From the NCBI GenBank assembly GCA_003485715.1, contig DNIF01000140.1, positions 1 to 9,121 on the forward strand: DNA of 9,121 bases, read 5' to 3'. Each line of letters begins with the position of its first letter. Within the stretch, counting starts at the first letter, position 1. Of this stretch, positions 1 through 6,164 are shown in pieces. The DNA is from Gammaproteobacteria bacterium. Lineage in GTDB: Bacteria; Pseudomonadota; Gammaproteobacteria; UBA7966. The translations under genes were made by a program, and so were the position numbers. The notes under the pieces are model-generated. The model was given only the letters and a program-made list of their open reading frames with translations, did no database searches and was not told the origin of the DNA.

Positions 1-206
1 TCCTCGATAGGGTGATAACGCATGCGCAGACTAGGGCGGCGCGAACCATATGTAAAATGGATTGTGCAAATGCACATGATAGCGAAATGCTATGCGAGAC
101 CCCTGCGGTGGAGCCGACATGAGGATCGCGCTGCGGTGCGCCCCGGGGCTGGTCAGACGGTCGGCGCGGGGAAGGTCGTCTCGGCATCCCCACTCGCTCA
201 ACGGTG
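1..206. other. Left-edge non-coding region with two short dyads
   Basis: No reading frame here looks like a real protein; the frames that cross it run antisense into the metY-type gene and have no family resemblance. The part at about 45-95 is more AT-rich than its surroundings and holds two adjacent dyads: TGTGCA-AA-TGCACA (63-76) and ATAGC-GAAAT-GCTAT (79-93). Such a pair could be an operator or promoter region for a gene lying left of the window, or the end of the metY transcript. No hairpin followed by a T-run is obvious after the metY stop. A CCCCGGGG palindrome lies at 141-148. Function is unassigned. Confidence 0.4.
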
Positions 207-1478
207 TCAGGATTCCCGCAGGGCCTGCTCTATGTCGGCGATGAGGTCATCGACGTGCTCGATACCGATCGACAACCGCACTGTATCCTCGGAGACGCCG
301 GCCTTCGCCATCTCCTCGGGCGACAGTTGTCGGTGGGTTGTCGAGGCCGGATGGCAAGCAAGCGAGCGCACGTCGCCGATATTCACCAGACGCGTGATGA
401 GCTTGAGCGCATCCTGGAAGCGTGCGCCCGCCGCTGCGCCGCCCTTGATTCCGAAAGTCAGGATCCCGCTGGCCCGTCCGCCGAGATAGCGCTGGGCGAG
501 TTCGTGGTCGGGGTGGTCGGGCAAGGCGGCGTAACGAACCCAGGCCACGCGCGGGTGCATCTGCAAATAGCGCGCGATCGCGAGGGCGTTCTCGCAGATG
601 CGCTCCATCCGCAAGGGCAGGGTCTCAATCCCCTGCAGGATGAGGAAGCTGTTGAAGGGAGAAATCGCCGCACCCATGTTGCGTAGCGGCACGACGCGCG
701 CACGCGCGATGTAGGCCGCCGCCCCGAGTGCCTCGGTGTAGACCACGCCGTGGTAGCTGACATCAGGCTCGTTCAGACGCCGGAACCGTTGCCGATGCGC
801 CGCCCACGGGAAGCGTCCGGAATCGACGATGACCCCGCCGATGGAGTTGCCGTGGCCACCCAGATATTTCGTCAGCGAGTGGACGACGATGTCGGCACCG
901 TACTCGAAGGGGCGCAACAGCCAGGGTGTGGGCACCGTGTTATCGACGATGAGCGGCACACCGTTCGCGTGGGCGATGTCTGCAACCGTTCCGATGTCCG
1001 TCACGTTGCCGAGCGGGTTGCCCATCGACTCCACATAGAGTGCCTTGGTGCGATTGTCGATGAGCGGGCGAAACGATGCCGGATCGCGATGATCGGCGAA
1101 GCGTACCTCGATGCCGTACTGCGGCAGGGTGTGGGCGAAGAGATTGAAGGTGCCGCCGTAGAGCGCAGTCGAGGCAACGATGTTGTCGCCGGCCTCGGCG
1201 ATGGTCTGGATGGCGTAGGTCGTGGCGGCCTGACCGGAAGCGAGCGCAAGCGCGCCGATCCCGCCCTCGAGCTCTGCCAGCCGCTGCTCGAGCACGGCGG
1301 TGGTCGGGTTCATGATGCGGGTGTAGATGTTGCCCTCGACCTTGAGGTCGAAGAGATCGGCACCGTGCTGGGTGTCGTCGAAGGCGTATGAGGTCGTCTG
1401 ATAGATGGGCACGGCCACGGCCCGCGTCGTCGGGTCAGGAGACTGGCCGCCATGCACGGCGATGGTTTCGAATTTCAT
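207..1478 (-). CDS. metY: O-acetylhomoserine sulfhydrylase / aminocarboxypropyltransferase (Cys/Met metabolism PLP enzyme, MetY type)
   Basis: This is a cytoplasmic PLP enzyme that would join O-acetylhomoserine with sulfide (or methanethiol) to give homocysteine (or methionine). The 423-aa length and fold type I layout match the Cys/Met-metabolism PLP family, MetY branch. Visible landmarks are the N-terminal MKFETIAVHGG start, YTRIMNPT (52-59), SGQAAT (81-86), the cofactor-contacting aspartate in IVDNT (D179), the Schiff-base lysine in SLTKYLGGHG (K204), SLACHPASTTH (372-382) and the substrate-carboxylate arginine region VRLSIGIE (400-407). I chose the ATG at 1478 over one 30 codons upstream because GGAGGT lies 9 nt before it and homologues start here. 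It follows feoB on the same strand after 269 bp, so it may have its own promoter. A cystathionine gamma-synthase or O-succinylhomoserine enzyme is less likely given the length and the MetY-like N-terminus. Confidence 0.93.
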   Translation of the reverse strand: MKFETIAVHGGQSPDPTTRAVAVPIYQTTSYAFDDTQHGADLFDLKVEGNIYTRIMNPTTAVLEQRLAELEGGIGALALASGQAATTYAIQTIAEAGDNIVASTALYGGTFNLFAHTLPQYGIEVRFADHRDPASFRPLIDNRTKALYVESMGNPLGNVTDIGTVADIAHANGVPLIVDNTVPTPWLLRPFEYGADIVVHSLTKYLGGHGNSIGGVIVDSGRFPWAAHRQRFRRLNEPDVSYHGVVYTEALGAAAYIARARVVPLRNMGAAISPFNSFLILQGIETLPLRMERICENALAIARYLQMHPRVAWVRYAALPDHPDHELAQRYLGGRASGILTFGIKGGAAAGARFQDALKLITRLVNIGDVRSLACHPASTTHRQLSPEEMAKAGVSEDTVRLSIGIEHVDDLIADIEQALRES

Positions 1479-1747
1479 CGGGCTAGCACCTCCAGCTTGT
1501 CGAGTAGAAAGAATGGCACGCCTTGCCATCCCAAACGCGCGGTCGATGATGCACGGATGCTGATGCATTCCCCGGTATCAGGGTCGCTGGTCGACCAGAC
1601 TCCGAGCATGTCAGAAGGCGCACCCACGATGGCAGGGCATGGCCTAAGGGAAAACCGAAGGGCTGGCGGCTGCCCGTCGACAGTGCGCTGCGCCAGCAGA
1701 GCGGAACCGCCAGCGCCAAGCGCACGGTGAGTGCCAGCCGCGACCGG
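1479..1747 (-). promoter_or_regulatory. feoB-metY intergenic / metY leader region with several dyads
   Basis: This 269-bp gap has no credible gene; the frame spanning 1483-1809 on the minus strand has no family resemblance and overlaps the feoB end. Reading toward metY it contains three segments able to pair in two ways (1707-1714 or 1691-1697 with 1662-1669), a 12-bp palindrome CTGGTCGACCAG (1587-1598), a 7-mer TGATGCA repeated at 1547-1553 and 1561-1567 with a third GATGC between them, and a dyad ATGGCA-N5-TGCCAT (1513-1529) followed on the minus strand by TCTTTCT. The dyad lies about 35 nt before the metY start. A role in methionine or sulfur control is inference; I could not match it to a SAM or SAH riboswitch by eye. 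Confidence 0.35.
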
Positions 1748-3640
1748 TCAGCCACCGAGCGCGAGCGCCGTTCGGTAAGTGATGAACGATGCCAGATAGG
1801 CGAGTGCAAAGAGGTAAGCCGCCATCAGGGCCGGCCCGGTCATGCCGCCGGTCTCGCGTCGGACCGTCGCCAGGGTGGACAGGCATTGCGGAGCGAAGAC
1901 GAACCAGGCAAGGAGTGACAGAGCCGTGGGCAGGCTCCAGTCTGCCGCCAGGATGGGTTGCAGGGTTTCCGCAGCGGCCTCATCCGTGACCTGCAACGCA
2001 TAGACCGTGGCCAGTGCGCTCACGGTCACCTCGCGCGCCGCCATGCCCGGCACCAGGGCGAGCGAGATCTGCCAGTTGAAACCAATCGGCTCGAACACCA
2101 CGGTGAGGGCGCGACCGAGCATGCCGGCGAAGGAGTGTTCGATGGCCGGGCCCGTGGCACCTTCCGGAGGGGCGGGGAAGGTCGCCAGAAACCAGAGCAG
2201 GATGGTGAGTGTGAGGATGATGCCGCCGACCCGCGCAAGGAAGATCTGCACGCGTTGCCACAGGCCGAGCAGGATGCTCTGCGCCGATGGCCAGTGGTAG
2301 GCGGGCAGTTCCATCATCAGCGTCCGTGGTGTTCGCACGGTGGTGAAGCGGTGCAACAACCAGGCGACGGCCACGCCACCGACGATCCCGGCAAGGTAGA
2401 GGCCAAACAGCACCAGCCCCTGCAGACCGATGCCAAGACCCAGTTCATGTGCGGGGATGAAGGCACCGATGAGCAAGGTGTAGACCGGTAGCCGCGCCGA
2501 GCAGGTCATGAGTGGTGCCACCATGATGGTGACCCAGCGGTCGCGGCTCTGGGGGATGGTGCGGGCGGCCATGATGCCCGGGATGGCGCAGGCAAAGCTG
2601 GACAGCAGCGGAATGAAGGCCCGCCCGCTCAAGCCGACGCCGCCCATCACACGATCGAGCAGAAAGGCACCACGCGGCAGATAGCCGGATTCCTCGAGCA
2701 CGAGGATGAAGAAGAACAGGATCACGATCTGCGGCAGGAACACGATCACGCCGCCGAGGCCGGCAATCACGCCGTCCGCCAGCAGGCTCTGCAGCAGGCC
2801 CGCAGGCACCAGGGTACGGACGCCAGCGGCCAGCCAAGCGGTCCCGGCCTCGATGAGTGACATTGGCCATTCAGCCCAGGCGAACACGGCCTGGAAGACG
2901 AGGAACAGCACCAGCGCCAGGATGGCAGGCCCAGCCAGCGGATGCAGCACGACACGATCAATACGATCGCTCGGGGTTTCCGGCATCAAGGTGTCGAGGC
3001 CCAACTGTTCGAGGATGCGCTGCACTGTTTCGTGGTCGGCGCTCTGAACCGGCGCCGCAGACGCACCGACGTGGGCGGCATGAATGGGCCCATCCCACAG
3101 GGCGCTGTCGTCCAGTTGCTCGCGCAGCGCAGCCATGCCCTCGCCTCGAATCGCGACCGTGGGCAGCACCGGTACGCCCAGCAACTCGGCCAGTCGCGTG
3201 GCGTCGACCGCACGGCCACGCGCCGCAGCGCGGTCCACCATGTTCAGTGCCACTACTACGGGCAGTCCAAGCCGCTTCACGGCGAGGACCAGCCGCAGAT
3301 GACGGCGCAGATTGGAGGCATCCACCACACACAGTACGACATCAGGGCGCTTTTCACCGTGGGCACGACCGAACAGCACATCTGCCGTGATGCGTTCGTC
3401 TTCCGAGCGTGGGTTGAGCGCATAGGCCCCAGGCAGATCCAGCACTCGGATCTGGCGGCCGGAAGGCAGTGCCGTTGCCCCTTCTTTCCGCTCCACAGTC
3501 ACGCCCGCGTAGTTCGCCACCTTCTGGCGGGCGCCAGTGAGCTGGTTGAACAGGGCTGTCTTACCGGCGTTGGGGTTGCCGACCAGAGCGAGCAACGCGC
3601 CACGACGCTGAAAGTTGAGTGGAGCGACGGTGGTCTTCAC
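1748..3640 (-). CDS. feoB: Ferrous iron transporter B (FeoB), short form
   Basis: FeoB imports Fe2+ across the inner membrane using an N-terminal cytosolic GTPase domain fused to a polytopic membrane domain. The G motifs are clear: G1 GNPNAGKT (21-28), G2 threonine in GVTVE (T48), G3 DLPG (68-71), G4 NMVD (133-136) and a G5-like AIRGEG (163-168). The membrane part starts near residue 233. It carries the two gate-like repeats of the family, SSFACAIPGIMAARTI (347-362, with C351) and PGMAAREVTVSALA (531-544), plus MTCSARLPVY (378-387). At 630 aa it is a compact member; E. coli FeoB is longer. The start is GTG at 3640, in a GTGA overlap with the feoA stop, which implies translational coupling. 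An upstream in-frame ATG at 3796 would overlap most of feoA and adds sequence unlike FeoB. No feoC follows. Confidence 0.96.
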   Translation of the reverse strand: MKTTVAPLNFQRRGALLALVGNPNAGKTALFNQLTGARQKVANYAGVTVERKEGATALPSGRQIRVLDLPGAYALNPRSEDERITADVLFGRAHGEKRPDVVLCVVDASNLRRHLRLVLAVKRLGLPVVVALNMVDRAAARGRAVDATRLAELLGVPVLPTVAIRGEGMAALREQLDDSALWDGPIHAAHVGASAAPVQSADHETVQRILEQLGLDTLMPETPSDRIDRVVLHPLAGPAILALVLFLVFQAVFAWAEWPMSLIEAGTAWLAAGVRTLVPAGLLQSLLADGVIAGLGGVIVFLPQIVILFFFILVLEESGYLPRGAFLLDRVMGGVGLSGRAFIPLLSSFACAIPGIMAARTIPQSRDRWVTIMVAPLMTCSARLPVYTLLIGAFIPAHELGLGIGLQGLVLFGLYLAGIVGGVAVAWLLHRFTTVRTPRTLMMELPAYHWPSAQSILLGLWQRVQIFLARVGGIILTLTILLWFLATFPAPPEGATGPAIEHSFAGMLGRALTVVFEPIGFNWQISLALVPGMAAREVTVSALATVYALQVTDEAAAETLQPILAADWSLPTALSLLAWFVFAPQCLSTLATVRRETGGMTGPALMAAYLFALAYLASFITYRTALALGG

Positions 3641-3870
3641 AGTTGCACCGTCACGCAGTCGGCCTCGATACGACGTAGTGCGAAGGTCGAGTCGCCCACT
3701 CGCACGACCAATGGATCCCCGCCGGGTATCCCGTGCGTGATTACCCGAACGTGCTCGCCGGGCAGGAAACCGATGGCCTCCAGCCATTCGACCCACTCCG
3801 GGGCCTCGGGCGGCGCGCGGACGGAAACGACGATGGCGGAGGCTCCGCGGGATAATTCGGCGAGCGTCAT
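3637..3870 (-). CDS. feoA: FeoA, SH3-like accessory protein of ferrous iron transport
   Basis: A 77-aa cytosolic protein of the FeoA family, which adopts an SH3-like beta-barrel and supports FeoB. The sequence has the usual FeoA progression: an N-terminal leader (MTLAELSRG), a central LEAIGFLPGEHVRVI segment (about 29-44, the family's L-x-x-x-G-hydrophobic-x-P-G pattern), then PLVVRVGDSTFALRRIEADCVTV (about 53-75), where the FALRR-x-x-A stretch matches the domain end. Length is normal for the family. Its TGA stop is shared with the GTG start of feoB in a 4-nt overlap. A candidate promoter lies about 75 nt upstream (3953-3981). The ribosome binding site before ATG 3870 is weak (a CCGGACCC stretch only), but no better start exists. 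Confidence 0.92.
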   Translation of the reverse strand: MTLAELSRGASAIVVSVRAPPEAPEWVEWLEAIGFLPGEHVRVITHGIPGGDPLVVRVGDSTFALRRIEADCVTVQL

Positions 3871-3945
3871 GAAGGGTCCGGGGTTGGGGTCAGCACGAGG
3901 GATTGGCTACCCGCGCGGTGCGCAGGCTGGGGTAAGGGCGAGATG

Positions 3946-3981
3946 AAGACCAATGATAGGGATTCGTGTTCATGGCGTTAA
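3946..3981 (-). promoter_or_regulatory. Candidate sigma70 promoter of feoAB with a Fur-like sequence
   Basis: Reading on the minus strand, TTAACG (3981-3976) is a 4/6 match to the -35 box. After exactly 17 bp comes TATCAT (3958-3953), a 5/6 match to the -10 box. Transcription would start near 3946, giving a leader of about 75 nt before feoA. Over the -10, the plus-strand stretch AATGATAGGGATTCGT (3952-3967) matches 10 of 16 positions of the inner Fur-box consensus, but the three flanking positions do not match. Repression by Fur with iron would be the usual control of feoAB. The promoter hexamers are fairly convincing; the Fur site is only suggestive. Confidence 0.5.
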
Positions 3982-3997
3982 GAAAGACCTTCGCTGC

Positions 3998-4016
3998 CGG
4001 CGCAGGCGCAGGCGAA
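3998..4016. repeat. Short GC-rich tandem hexamers (GGCGCA)
   Basis: Three tandem hexamers, GGCGCA GGCGCA GGCGAA, occupy 3999-4016 between the feoA promoter and the palindromic elements. Just beyond lies a small hairpin, CCGGC-GGGG-GCCGG (4026-4039). These may be debris of repetitive intergenic DNA; no function is evident. Confidence 0.4.
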
Positions 4017-4054
4017 ACATCGGCACCGGCGGGGGCCGGCACAAGGGAAGGACC

Positions 4055-4080
4055 GGGTCCCCGCCTGCACGGGGATGACG
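4055..4080 (-). repeat. REP/dRS3-like palindromic element (left member of an inverted pair)
   Basis: Read on the minus strand the element is GTCATCCCC, then an 8-nt core GTGCAGGC, then GGGGAC. It folds into a stem of CCCCG with CGGGG plus a flanking T-A pair around a 6-nt loop. The layout, an ATYCCC box, eight bases and its inverse, resembles the Neisseria dRS3 unit (ATTCCC-N8-GGGAAT), and similar GTCAT-headed palindromes are scattered through many proteobacterial genomes. It faces a second GTCAT-headed palindrome at 4109-4145. Mobility or copy number cannot be judged from one window. Confidence 0.5.
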
Positions 4081-4108
4081 AGGTGGTAGTTGCAGGGGTG
4101 GTGGTGCC

Positions 4109-4145
4109 GTCATTCCTGCCCCCGACGAGAACGCTCGGGGGCAGG
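4109..4145 (+). repeat. GTCATT-headed 11-bp palindrome; possible transcript-end hairpin for the DUF2490 gene
   Basis: GTCATT (4109-4114) is followed by a perfect 11-bp stem, CCTGCCCCCGA (4115-4125) with TCGGGGGCAGG (4135-4145), around a 9-nt loop. The stem ends 7 nt from the stop codon of the DUF2490 gene (4153). It could therefore terminate that transcript or protect its 3' end, but no T-run follows on the minus strand, so it is not a classical intrinsic terminator. Its GTCAT head is in opposite orientation to that of the element at 4055-4080, as in REP pairs (BIMEs). Confidence 0.55.
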
Positions 4146-4152
4146 CTGAGAC

Positions 4153-4857
4153 TCACAGATTCAGGTACAGACTGAAGGCCAGGATGTGGTTATTGGCGTC
4201 GTCGCGGGTGCGACGAAAGACGTACTGGTTGAGGTAGCCGGCCTCCAGTGCCACACCGCGGGCAAGTCGCAGTCCGATGCCACCGAAGGAGCGATTCTGA
4301 TCGAGCCCGGCGTGCGCGCCCCAGTCCGTGTCGTCGATCGCGAGGAACACCTCGTCCCAGATCGACGCATACAGTCGTCCTTCGAGGGCCAGAGGATGCG
4401 TGACCTTGGTGAACTGGCGCAGGCGCCAACCGGTGTCGTCGGCATGCTCGAAGAAGCGCTGCTCCAGGCGCGTGCGTGAAACGAGAGTGAACTCCCCCAA
4501 CGGCAAGGGTGTGGTCCACAGTACCTGCTGCCACAGCCGATGTTCGCTGGTGCCGTTGTTCGAACCGGGGGGATCGGTCGGGATCCAGGCGTATCCGGCC
4601 CACAGGGTCACGCGCTCGGACAGGGCCCAGCCGAGCCCGGGGCGCAGGATCCCCTGGTTGAAGCGGGAGATCTCCTCGCCAAAGCGCCCCTGACCCTCAA
4701 GCCAGTAGCGTGCCTTCTCATGCACGCCCGGGAGCCCGCCGGTGGCAAAGATCGCGCTCCAGTTCTGAAGGTCTTCGATCGGATCTGCGCAAACGTCTGC
4801 GACGGGCGCGGCCAGTGCGATTGAACAGCCAAGCAGGGTGCGCGGTAAGCGGGTCAC
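4153..4857 (-). CDS. DUF2490-family outer-membrane beta-barrel protein
   Basis: A 234-aa secreted protein of the DUF2490 family, whose biochemical role is unknown. A signal peptide (about 1-24, hydrophobic CSIALAAPVA, cleavage likely after VCA at 22-24) is followed by DLQNWSAIFATGG, a typical start of the mature domain. The rest alternates short amphipathic strands rich in Trp, Tyr and Arg, for example LWAGYAWIPTD, LVSRTRLEQRFF, LRQFTKVTHPL and LEAGYLNQYVFRR. It ends in FSLYLNL, the aromatic/hydrophobic terminal strand expected of a barrel assembled by BAM. The start is GTG at 4857; no in-frame ATG gives a better signal peptide, and the ribosome binding site is weak. It lies 25 bp after corA on the same strand, so the two are probably co-transcribed. 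A strong hairpin follows the stop. The family call is good; any transport role is inference. Confidence 0.82.
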   Translation of the reverse strand: MTRLPRTLLGCSIALAAPVADVCADPIEDLQNWSAIFATGGLPGVHEKARYWLEGQGRFGEEISRFNQGILRPGLGWALSERVTLWAGYAWIPTDPPGSNNGTSEHRLWQQVLWTTPLPLGEFTLVSRTRLEQRFFEHADDTGWRLRQFTKVTHPLALEGRLYASIWDEVFLAIDDTDWGAHAGLDQNRSFGGIGLRLARGVALEAGYLNQYVFRRTRDDANNHILAFSLYLNL

Positions 4858-4882
4858 GATGACGATCTCGCGGGTGAATGGA

Positions 4883-5851
4883 TCACAGCCAGCCCAATCG
4901 CCGGAATCGCCACCAGAGCAAGGTCAGTGATCCGCCGATGAGCCCCAGGGCGGCCGGGTAGCCCCAGGGTTGCCGCAACTCCGGCATGTAGTCGAAATTC
5001 ATCCCCCAGATGCCCGCCAGTGCGGTGGAGACGGCAAAGAGCGAGGCCCATGCTGCCAGACGCTTGGTGGTCTCCGCCTGCTCGATGGTGACCATGGCGA
5101 GATTGGCCTGCACGGCTGTCCAGAGCGTCTCCCGCTGGGTGTCGATATGTGCGTTGATACGCAACAGGTGATCGTGGACGTCGCGGTACCAGGCTTGCAG
5201 GCCAACGCACACCTGAGGCACGCGCCCGCCGTCCAGTCGGCTCGCCACCTCGATGAGAGGCAGGACGGCATGATGCAGGACCATCAGCCGGCGCTTCACT
5301 GCGTACAGACTCGCCACGTTGCGACGGCCCGCGTTGCGCTCGAACATGCGGTCCTCCACCTGTTCGAGGTCCTCCTCCAGTGCCGCAAGCACCGGGAAGT
5401 AACGGTCCACGACGGCGTCCATCAACGCGTAGAGCACGAACCCCGGGCCGTTCTTGAGCAACTCCGGTTCACGTTCACAGCGTTCGCGTACGCCAAGCAG
5501 TGGTACGTTGGTGCGCAGTCGTATCGAGAGCACGAAGTTGGGCCCGACGAAGATGGCGAGCTCCCCGAGCCCGAGGTCATCGCCTCCGTTGCTCTCGAGC
5601 AGGTGCAGCACCACGAAAAGGATATCGCCGTATTCCTCTATCTTCGGCCGTTGGTGCCCATGACGCGCATCCTCGACGGCGAGTGGATGCAGGCCGAATT
5701 CCTCCTGCATCAGCGCGATCTCCTCCGGCGTCGGATCCTTCAGCGCCACCCACAACAGACAACCCCGATCAGCGCGGTAGTCGGAGATGTCCTCGATCGG
5801 AATGTCGGCCTGCTTGAGACCGTCGCGATACACCACGCAGTTGAGCAACAT
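4883..5851 (-). CDS. corA: CorA-family magnesium/cobalt channel
   Basis: An inner-membrane pentameric channel for Mg2+ (also Co2+ or Ni2+). The 322-aa length is close to that of typical CorA (E. coli 316). A large soluble N-terminal domain (1-265) includes the family segments LHPLAVEDARHGHQRPK (55-70), DILFVVLHLL (76-85), FVLYALMDAVVDRYFPVL (138-155) and a long charged helix from about 157. Two C-terminal membrane segments (about 267-285 and 297-315) flank the signature loop WGMNFDYMPEL (282-292), with GMN at 283-285; a basic tail, WWRFRRLGWL, follows. Start ATG 5851 has AGAGG 8 nt upstream. It is the first gene of a likely two-gene unit with the DUF2490 barrel gene. The related ZntB exporter is less likely because the GMNF-x-x-MPEL form is standard for CorA. 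No Mg-sensing leader was recognised. Confidence 0.93.
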   Translation of the reverse strand: MLLNCVVYRDGLKQADIPIEDISDYRADRGCLLWVALKDPTPEEIALMQEEFGLHPLAVEDARHGHQRPKIEEYGDILFVVLHLLESNGGDDLGLGELAIFVGPNFVLSIRLRTNVPLLGVRERCEREPELLKNGPGFVLYALMDAVVDRYFPVLAALEEDLEQVEDRMFERNAGRRNVASLYAVKRRLMVLHHAVLPLIEVASRLDGGRVPQVCVGLQAWYRDVHDHLLRINAHIDTQRETLWTAVQANLAMVTIEQAETTKRLAAWASLFAVSTALAGIWGMNFDYMPELRQPWGYPAALGLIGGSLTLLWWRFRRLGWL

Positions 5852-6164
5852 CAGGGGAACCTCTGCTGGGCTGGGGAGGCTGGCGTTCGGCGGGTGAAGC
5901 CGGGAGATCGCCCCGCTCGAGGAGCGATACCAGGCGGATCGGCTACCACCGCAGTCGCGTCATTGTGCGATGCGCGGGGATGGCTGCGTGTGGTTTGGGC
6001 GACAGACCCGCGTCGAAGGGGGCTCGCGGCGAGCGCCGTGCTGCCACGCAGGCAACGGTTGGATGCCTTTCACATTTCCCGGCAGCGTGGTCGCTGGTTA
6101 TGCTGTCGCTATGCAGCAACCGCCCACTGCGGGAGCGGCGCATCGTCAACACGAGGGACCTCCA
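5852..6164. promoter_or_regulatory. Divergent intergenic region between corA and the lipoprotein gene
   Basis: These 313 bp separate two divergently read genes and should carry both promoters. The corA side (5852-5960) is GC-rich with no recognisable -10; it holds a small CGCTC-GAG-GAGCG hairpin near 5918. On the lipoprotein side the best -10 candidate is TATGCT (6099-6104), with only a poor -35 (TTTCCC, 6075-6080). AT content rises around 6065-6105, consistent with a promoter there. Frames open through the region lack any family resemblance. No riboswitch was recognised. Confidence 0.35.

Noticed and set aside
750..1391. Plus-strand open frame of 213 codons
   Set aside because: It lies wholly antisense to the metY-type gene, whose PLP motifs are intact. 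Such mirror frames are common in GC-rich DNA, and the translation has no recognisable motif.
1483..1809. Possible small gene (feoC or other) between feoB and metY on the minus strand
   Set aside because: The 108-codon frame begins inside feoB and ends across the metY ribosome binding site. Its translation lacks the FeoC winged-helix or cysteine pattern.
2942..3946. Plus-strand open frame of 334 codons
   Set aside because: It is antisense to the FeoB GTPase domain and FeoA, both clearly coding. The translation is Arg/His/Gln-rich with no family pattern.
3997..4145. CRISPR-like array suggested by repeated GGCGCA and palindromes
   Set aside because: The hexamers are too short and contiguous, there are no regularly spaced identical repeats with unique spacers, and no cas gene is present.
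3890..4156. Minus-strand 88-codon frame between the feoA promoter and the DUF2490 gene
   Set aside because: It is low-complexity (Pro/Ala/Thr-rich) and crosses the palindromic elements and the DUF2490 stop; this is intergenic sequence read as protein.
5970..6164. N-terminal extension of the lipoprotein from ATG 5970 or ATG 6111
   Set aside because: The extensions are polar and lack a ribosome binding site. They would bury the signal peptide, whereas TTG 6165 has GAGG at 8 nt and gives a standard lipoprotein leader.
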